The position numbers and the translations under genes are program-made. Positions 58,800-64,000 of a DNA stretch of 64,000 nucleotides are shown here, one piece after another. How positions within the stretch are numbered: position 1 is the first letter of the stretch; every line of letters begins with the position of its first letter. The notes under the pieces are model-generated. The model worked only from the letters and a program-made list of their open reading frames with translations. It was not told where the DNA came from and searched no databases. The stretch comes from Isoetes taiwanensis (taxonomy: Eukaryota; Streptophyta; Lycopodiopsida; Isoetales; Isoetaceae): the NCBI GenBank assembly GCA_021234155.1, contig JAJEKV010000017.1, forward strand, positions 2,848,885 to 2,912,884. Reading direction: 5' to 3'.

Positions 58800-61102
58800 C
58801 CCACGGTTCTGGTAGGAGCTGTTGCGACCTCAACACCCATGGTGCATGCCACGGTGGGCAATCAGCAAGTCAATCATGTCCAAATTGATGGTGGTAGTGC
58901 CGTCAATCTTATTACTGATAAGCTCCGAAAGCAATTGGGCATCAAACAATTGTACCGTGCCCCTTATGACATCAAGTCGGCCAATGGCCATATCAGGCGC
59001 CCTCAAGGTGTCACTCCTCTTCTCCATATCAGCATTGGTGATCTCAAATTCCCCTTGGAATTTGGTAAAGAAGGCATCACCACGGATCCCGCTAAAATCA
59101 GTTGTGTATTAAAGGCTCAAGCACCATCTAATATCAAAGAGACACGTTCTTTCCTGGGTAAGGTTAATTACTATTCCACCTTCATTCCTGGACTTGCAGC
59201 TATCGCTGATCCCATTCATAAACTCACGGGTGATGAATCCACTTGGGCTTGGAATCCCCAAGCGGAAGCTGCTTTTCAGAAGTTGAAGCTGTTACTTATC
59301 CAGGCCCCGGTACTTGTTCCTCCTCAATGGGACAAGCCCTTTCACGTTCATGTTGATGTCTCAGCCTTTGCCATTGGTGCTGTTCTTTCTCAGGCCTATG
59401 ATGAACACACGGATAAACCGATCCGCTATGCCAGCCGGAAACTCAATCTTGCTGAGCACAACTACTCTGCCACGGAACGAGAAGCTTTAGGCTTAGTTTT
59501 CTGTGTCCAACGTTTCCGACATTATTTGTTGGGCAGCCAGATCAAGTTCCTTGTTGATCATCAAGCTCTTCTTTATTTGATCAACAAAGCCACGCCCACG
59601 GGTAGAATTTCCCGTTGGGTCCTTCTTCTGCAAGAATTCGCTCCCTTCGAAATTGTTCATAAGGCATGCAAGTCTCATGTGGTGCCTGATTATCTTTCAC
59701 GCATCCACACGGATGATCCCTCCACGGGTCCTTTCCAGACGCTCAATTGTTCCTGGTCACGGCCACGCCCCATTGGTTTCACAACTTTCAGCAATATCTT
59801 CTCACTGGCGCTCTTCCTCCAGAAGATCCGACGCTCTCTCCAGATAAGCTTCGCTCCCACCGCCGTCAGTTTCTCAGAGAGGTCCGTGACTACACTATGG
59901 TTGTAGGCCATCTCTACAAACGCGGTAAAGACATGGTCCTCCGTCGTTGTGTCCTTCCTCATGAGGTGCTCGATATTGTTCGACAAGCCCACGACGGGCT
60001 TGGTGGTGGTCATTTTAGTGGTGACGCCACGGCACGCAAAATTCTTCTGGCAGGATATTTCTGGCCCACGCTCTTCAAAGATGCTCACGCTTATACTCGC
60101 ACGTGTGACGTCTGTCAGCGTGTGGGAAAGCCCACGGCCCGTGACGCTCTGCAATTGACGTCGATCGCCATGCCACTTCCCTTCAGCAAATGGGAAATGG
60201 ACTTTGTGGGGCCCATGGACCCACCGGCGCGGCACCCCCGTGCTCGCTACATTCTGGTCATCACGGATTACGCTACCAAATGGGCGGAAGCTTGTGCACT
60301 TCCAGACAACACTGCTGCCAGTACCGCCAAGGTTCTCTACACACACATCATCACGCGTTTTGGTTGTCCCACGGAACTTGTTAGTGATCGTGGCGTGCAT
60401 TTTGTAAATCATATCAAGGAGCTAACAGATTATCTTCACATACAGCACAGGAAGAGTACACCTTACTATCCTCAAGGAAATGGCTTGGCTGAAAGTACCA
60501 ACAAAACTCTCATCACTGTTCTAAAGAAAATTTGTGACACTTCTCGCACAGATTGGCAAGACAAGTTGCCTACTGTTCTTTGGCCTTACAACACCAGTTT
60601 TAAAATTGCTACTGGCCACACTCCCTTCAAATTAGTTTATGGTCAAGAAGCTCTTATGCCCTTCGAATATATTCTTCTGACTCTCCGTTTCCAACTTGCT
60701 ACAGCACATAATCCACCTGCTACACTCAAAGAACGGGTTTATCAATTGGAACAGTTGGATGAACTTCGGTGAGATGCTTACATTCGTGTTCTTCATGGAC
60801 AACAGTTGCAAAAATCGTTGCATGACAAACGTCTCAAGACAAAAACATTCAAAGAAGGTGATTTGGTTCTTCTTTATGATTCTCGTTACAAAAATTTTTC
60901 GAGCAAGTTAAAGTTCCGATGGCTTGGTCCTTATCAAATTATTCAGGTTGTTCAACCCAGTGTTTTCAAGCTGGCTGAGTTAGATGGCACTCCATTACCT
61001 ACTCCGATTAATGGCTTTCGCCTTAAGCAATTTCATACAGACGCTACAGACAGTTCTACACAAGATGCACCACAAAGTTCTGAATCCACAGATAGTGACT
61101 AA
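58800..61102 (+). mobile_element. pol region of the second Ty3 element (fossil)
   Basis: Retropepsin-like QIDGGSAVNLITDKLRKQLG; end of RT and RNase H (IRYASRKLNLAEHNYSATER, FRHYLLGSQIKFLVDHQALL). The integrase has its zinc region (AHDGLGGGHFSGDATARKIL, CDVCQRVGKP) and catalytic core (WEMDFVGPM, VITDYATKWAEA, FGCPTELVSDRGVHFVNH, YYPQGNGLAESTNKTL). A C-terminal domain contains GDLVLLYDSRYKNFSSKLKF and RWLGPYQI. It closes with TDSD at 61102. Inactive. Confidence 0.85.
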
Positions 61103-61119
61103 AGACGCATATTTATATT

Positions 61120-61238
61120 AATATGTAGCATTATAACAGGGGGTTTTTTTTGTGATTTTATACGCTTTTTGGCATGGTTTTCATATGATTTCATGGGCGT
61201 ATTATGCGAAGCATACTAATCAGTATATCTAGAGTGCA
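61120..61238 (+). repeat. Conserved left head of composite element C
   Basis: The same block order as 16122-16240 and 34543-34661, roughly 75-80% similar by eye, ending at AGAGTGCA. Confidence 0.75.
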
Positions 61239-61383
61239 CTCTACATTTTTATGGTCTAAATCCCATATCCCCAATGGTTTACCCCTTTTTATTTTTATTC
61301 CTTTTTATTTCTTTTTATTCACTTTAGGGTTATTTTAGGTTACTTTAGGGTTCGTGGAGGTGGCCATACCTCCCACATCTATG

Positions 61384-61760
61384 CCATCCGCCTCCCTGGG
61401 GTTGAGCCCTTTTGGCCAATGCAACCGGAAGATAGAAGGGAAAAGAAGCTGCCCTCTTGTTTCGATAAGGATATATTCAAGGAGCTTGATTCTTGGCTAA
61501 GCAGCAGGCCTGTAATCAGTCCAAGTTCTATTTTAGATTGTGAGGTTGATTTGGAGAATTTGGGCATTGATCCAAATTTGGGGCAAGAGCTAAGAACTGG
61601 TGCGATAGATGCCATCCGTATGCAATCAGGTCAAAGATCCTCTCCTTTTTCCTTGTCCTGGTAGATTAAAGTAAAGGATGATTACGTTTTGGTCGAAATG
61701 GATGAAAAGAGGCATTTTTGGATTATGGCGAACCGACCAACACGGTAAGTAGTGACCCTT
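61384..61760 (+). pseudogene. Captured exon-like fragment, unidentified
   Basis: Open from about 61384: RREKKLPSCFDKDIFKELDS, WLSSRPVISPSSILDCEVDL, ENLGIDPNLGQELRTGAIDA. A second short piece near 61668-61736 (VKDDYVLVEMDEKRHFWIMA, NRPTR) ends at a good splice donor. The sequence looks like plant coding DNA, but I recognise no family. It may come from the same source gene as neighbouring cargo or from another. Confidence 0.4.
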
Positions 61761-62128
61761 TTTGTGTTGACCACGGATATAGAAGGAACCCCAAGCCACA
61801 AAAACAAAGACTGTTTTTGATGGAAGATGATCTGAGAGGCCATGCATGCAATGGCAAAGGCGATTGAAGAGCTTGTGAAAACCCTTCAAGGTCCCACCGA
61901 ACTGTAAGCACACAATGATCCTATGCACACATCTCAGTCCGGTAGAATTTGGTGGAAGTGAAAGGAGACAACCTCATTGTGCCGATCTGCTCCGGTTCGT
62001 TACGCTCCGGCTCATCGAACATGTAAGTTATCACCTTCTCGGGTTACCATCTCTATTGGAAGACATTCGGATAAAGTCAAGTTTTCGATTCACTATACAA
62101 TCTTGTCCTGCGTAAACCCGGTCTGATA

Positions 62129-62422
62129 ATGTCTGATTTCATGCGGTCATTGAACAAGAAACCCTTAGAAGCATCTATTAAAACTTCAATAGATAAATTT
62201 CAGCTGCTTCCAGCGTTTCTAAAGGTATGTTATTTCCTCACTGAAACGAAATTGTTTCCATGTGAGGCACGTCATTATGGTTTTCCTTGCAGGTCAGGGG
62301 GCTTGTTAAGCAACACGTTGATTCTTTTGATTATTTGGTTAACTCGAAAATTAAAAAGATCATCCACGCCAAAAGCAAATGAAAAAGTAACAAGTGACGT
62401 GGATCCCAATTTTTATTTAAAG
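62129..62422 (+). pseudogene. NRPC2: RNA polymerase III second-largest subunit fragment (captured)
   Basis: Exon 62129-62224 encodes MSDFMRSLNKKPLEASIKTS, IDKFQLLPAFLK. A 68-bp intron (62225-62292, GTATGTT...CCTTGCAG) follows. The next exon continues VRGLVKQHVDSFDYLVNSKI, KKIIHAK and, after a one-base insertion, ANEKVTSDVDPNFYLK. This is the N-terminus of plant NRPC2, whose known start has the same KFQL.P.FLKVRGLVKQH.DSF.YF pattern. It ends at a donor-like AAAGTGAGC. About 90 of some 1,100 residues are present, so it is non-functional. Keeping the intron shows DNA-level capture, not a retrocopy. It lies inside composite element C. Confidence 0.85.
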
Positions 62423-62537
62423 TGAGCTTGCAGCAGAGATTTTCTATTGTTTCATTCTTACGTAAAAGCTCAATATATTTTCCTTCTCCCTATTTGCATG
62501 GCGTTATCCTACATATAATTGGATAGGAATCTAAGGC

Positions 62538-62668
62538 AATGCGTATGTGAAATACAACTCTACTTGGCTATTATGGCTTCTACATTTGGCTGTATATATG
62601 ATTAATGCGTATGTGAAATACAACTCTACTTGGCTATTATGGCTTCTACGCTTTGGTGATATATGATT
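62538..62668 (+). repeat. 66-bp tandem duplication
   Basis: AATGCGTATGTGAAATACAA and the following bases, 46 in all, are repeated exactly with a period of 66 (starts 62538 and 62604), with a near-identical spacer ATATGATT. Confidence 0.9.
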
Positions 62669-62735
62669 GCCATAGTAAATTATAAATGATTAGTTAGTTC
62701 ATTCTTCTTGGTTAGTTTTCCAACAAGGGTGGCTT

Positions 62736-62815
62736 CAACGTAGCATAGTGGAAGAGCAATTGCGGTTATCTAGCATGCTAAAACTACTAGGATATGATGG
62801 GTTTAAATCCCCTAA
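62736..62815 (+). other. tRNA-like sequence (SINE head or tRNA fossil)
   Basis: GTAGCATAGTGGAAGAGC fits an A box and GGGTTTAAATCCC resembles a B box about 45 bases later. Stems are poor, so a functional tRNA is unlikely. Confidence 0.35.
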
Positions 62816-63038
62816 GATAAGGTGTGGTAACATCGAAGCTGAAGAGGCGCAATTAAATTACATTATCCTATAATATTATACTTATTCAGGCTTCTTTACA
62901 GATTTCCTTTATTTTTGTTATAATGTTAAATATTAGATTTCACATATTTGCTACATGTTTTGCATGTTTTACATGTTTTTACGTATGTTTTTTTTCGGGC
63001 CCGAAGGGCCCAAAAATTTTTTTGGTATAACAACCAAT

Positions 63039-63498
63039 ACATAACTACCATTAACATTAATGAACACAACCATTGGGTTTAACATATTTAAATTAAAATC
63101 CCCCTTAAACCCCCTTTGGTTTGGGTGCTTATTCACACGGGGGGTGATGTAGGGCAGCGAGAGCCCTTGTGATTATATTTTCCACGAGAGCCCTTGTGAT
63201 TATATTTTTCACGTATAAAACCAACACCATATAGTATTTTGCTAAAAATCTTATAGTATTTTGCATATGTTGTTATACGGTATACCAATTTGTATACTTG
63301 CATACCCCACAAACGAGGAACTTTACGTACGGTGTAGATTAAGGAATAAGGGGTGAATATGCCTATCCAACAGCTCTCGTTGCCCGGAGTCACCCCCCGT
63401 GTGAATAAGCACCCAAACCAAAGGGGGTTTAAGGGGGATTTTAATTTAAATATGTTAAACCCAATGGTTGTGTTCATTAATGTTAATGGTAGTTATGT
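63039..63498. repeat. Palindrome with 126-bp arms (right end of element C)
   Basis: Arms 63039-63164 and 63373-63498 are nearly perfect reverse complements with the shared core words (TTTAAATTAAAATCCCCC, CCAAACCAAAGGGGG). The GGGCCCGAAGGGCCC word lies just outside the left arm (62999) and is not mirrored on the right. A 27-bp duplication (CACGAGAGCCCTTGTGATTA...) lies in the loop at about 63155-63210. Confidence 0.9.
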
Positions 63499-63605
63499 TA
63501 AGGGGGCAAATTTTTACAAAATGAGGGCAGAGGCCATCTATTTCCGCTATGGGCAGAGCCTTATGGGCAGCGCCCTATTTACAAAATCCTAAGTTAAAAA
63601 CCCCT

Positions 63606-63866
63606 CTACTCCGGGTTTGGAGCAGAGGTGATGCGGAGGATGTGGTAGTAGTTCTGCTCCGGATCCCAGCGCAGATGCACCACCACTTCCATGGGGTTCG
63701 TCAGAGGGTCAGGATGCTCAGCCATCCCACTGCACCAGCCATCCATAGGGATGCCACGATTGTGGCATTTCCAGAGATCCAGACAGTTCATCTTGCAAGT
63801 AATCCATTCCTGACAGTTCGTTGGCATCGTGCAGTTCTCGTTCAAACCAGCCGCTGCCATACTCAT
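63606..63866 (-). CDS. Small cysteine-rich hypothetical protein with TATA promoter
   Basis: The ATG at 63866 opens 86 codons: MSMAAAGLNENCTMPTNCQE, WITCKMNCLDLWKCHNRGIP, MDGWCSGMAEHPDPLT, then a C-terminal VVVHLRWDPEQNYYHILRIT. Six Cys lie within residues 12-47 (C12, C18, C24, C28, C34, C45), suggesting a disulphide or metal-binding module. No signal peptide is evident. An in-frame GTG lies 10 codons upstream, but the ATG is preferred. Codons are GC-ending, unlike the AT-rich surroundings. A TATA box lies about 40 bp upstream. The family is not recognised; it could be a real host gene or a chance frame in element-derived DNA. Confidence 0.4.
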   Translation of the reverse strand: MSMAAAGLNENCTMPTNCQEWITCKMNCLDLWKCHNRGIPMDGWCSGMAEHPDPLTNPMEVVVHLRWDPEQNYYHILRITSAPNPE

Positions 63867-63900
63867 GGTCACCAAGAGTGTCTCAGCTTCGCCCACTGCT

Positions 63901-63912
63901 CGTCTTATATAG
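63901..63912 (-). promoter_or_regulatory. TATA box
   Basis: Minus strand CTATATAAGACG, a strong plant TATA element 38-46 bp upstream of the ATG of the 86-codon ORF. Confidence 0.5.
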
Positions 63913-64000
63913 CCCCACCGACGGGAATCCTGTCGATGTGGACCAACCAGACCAATCGCCGACGTGGTTGCAATGCAAGGCCGTTTCTAAATTGGAATCT

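Larger units (their letters stand above)
55861..61102 (+). mobile_element. Second Ty3/gypsy element (fossil)
   Basis: Starts at about 55860 inside the CACTA transposase with an LTR-like leader (TATATATATGAG box near 56175-56185). Visible parts: gag (about 56494-57696), zinc knuckles (CNICKYQGHLANEC near 57730, CYHCHEWGHTTTACP near 58020), a retropepsin-like site (VQIDGGSAVNLI), RT connection and RNase H (FHVHVDVSAFAIGAVLSQAY, YSATEREALGLVF, LVDHQALLYL, PDYLSRI), and integrase with a C-terminal domain ending 61102. No right LTR is found; composite element C begins 17 bp later. It is broken, with several breaks, and is older than the 9618 element. Confidence 0.85.
61120..63498 (+). mobile_element. 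Composite element C: head, captured exons, terminal palindrome
   Basis: The left head 61120-61238 (AATATGTAGCATTATAACAG..., TACTAATCAGTATATCTAGAG) matches elements A and B. The cargo contains several exon-like pieces followed by GT donors (for example near 61738, ACACG|GTAAGT, and 62022, AACAT|GTAAGT) and an NRPC2 fragment with its intron. The right end is the shared palindromic core with short arms (63039-63164 and 63373-63498). No mobility gene is encoded. The left edge lies 17 bp after the stop of the second Ty3 element. Confidence 0.6.

Noticed and set aside
62736-62815. Functional tRNA gene
   Set aside because: A and B box-like words are present, but stems are poor and no convincing anticodon arm could be drawn.

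Overview
This is a transposon-saturated stretch of a plant nuclear genome. The evidence is plant-type CACTA TNP2 transposase pieces, an L1 with a DUF4283-type ORF1, Ty3 elements primed from plant tRNA-like sites, a PPR gene fragment and a fragment of plant RNA polymerase III subunit 2 (NRPC2) with a short intron. Very long (CT)n runs and Penelope-like reverse transcriptases suggest a large-genome lineage such as a fern or gymnosperm; the species cannot be told from this window. I see no certain intact host gene. The only candidate is an 86-codon cysteine-rich ORF with a TATA box at the right edge.

Layout. 1-9617 holds an LTR-like edge, then a tandem duplication of about 4.5-4.8 kb. Each unit has a Penelope-like (YIDD) reverse transcriptase, a short host-gene 5' fragment whose last exon carries a HAD-like LTFDVF motif, a long (CT)n run and the 3' end of a LINE. 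9618-24498 is a Ty3 (gypsy) element with a perfect 5-bp target duplication, inserted in the second LINE fragment. It has itself been hit by a 5'-truncated L1 in its left LTR and by a 3.4-kb composite element in pol. 24.9-28.8 kb holds a purine-rich degenerate array and a hAT-type MITE with an 8-bp target duplication. 28.8-40.1 kb is an old minus-strand LTR element whose interior holds a hAT transposase fragment, a diverged direct repeat, a second composite element, a 27-bp minisatellite and a tRNA-like SINE head. 41.1-46.8 kb is a near full-length L1 with a 16-bp target duplication. 46.8-55.86 kb is a decayed minus-strand CACTA transposase locus carrying a LINE fragment and a 4.3-kb insert. 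55.86-61.1 kb is a second, broken Ty3 element. 61.12-63.5 kb is the third composite element, carrying the NRPC2 fragment.

The most unusual signal is this composite family, present three times. Each has a conserved left head of about 119 bp, then unrelated cargo (copia and PPR pieces, unknown sequence, NRPC2 and other exon-like pieces), then a terminal palindrome. The palindrome has a conserved core, but its arms reach outward by different lengths (126, about 425 and 717 bp) and include the element's own upstream cargo. It looks as if the right end were made by snap-back copying. It does not fit canonical Helitrons, Pack-MULEs or simple foldback elements and may be undescribed.
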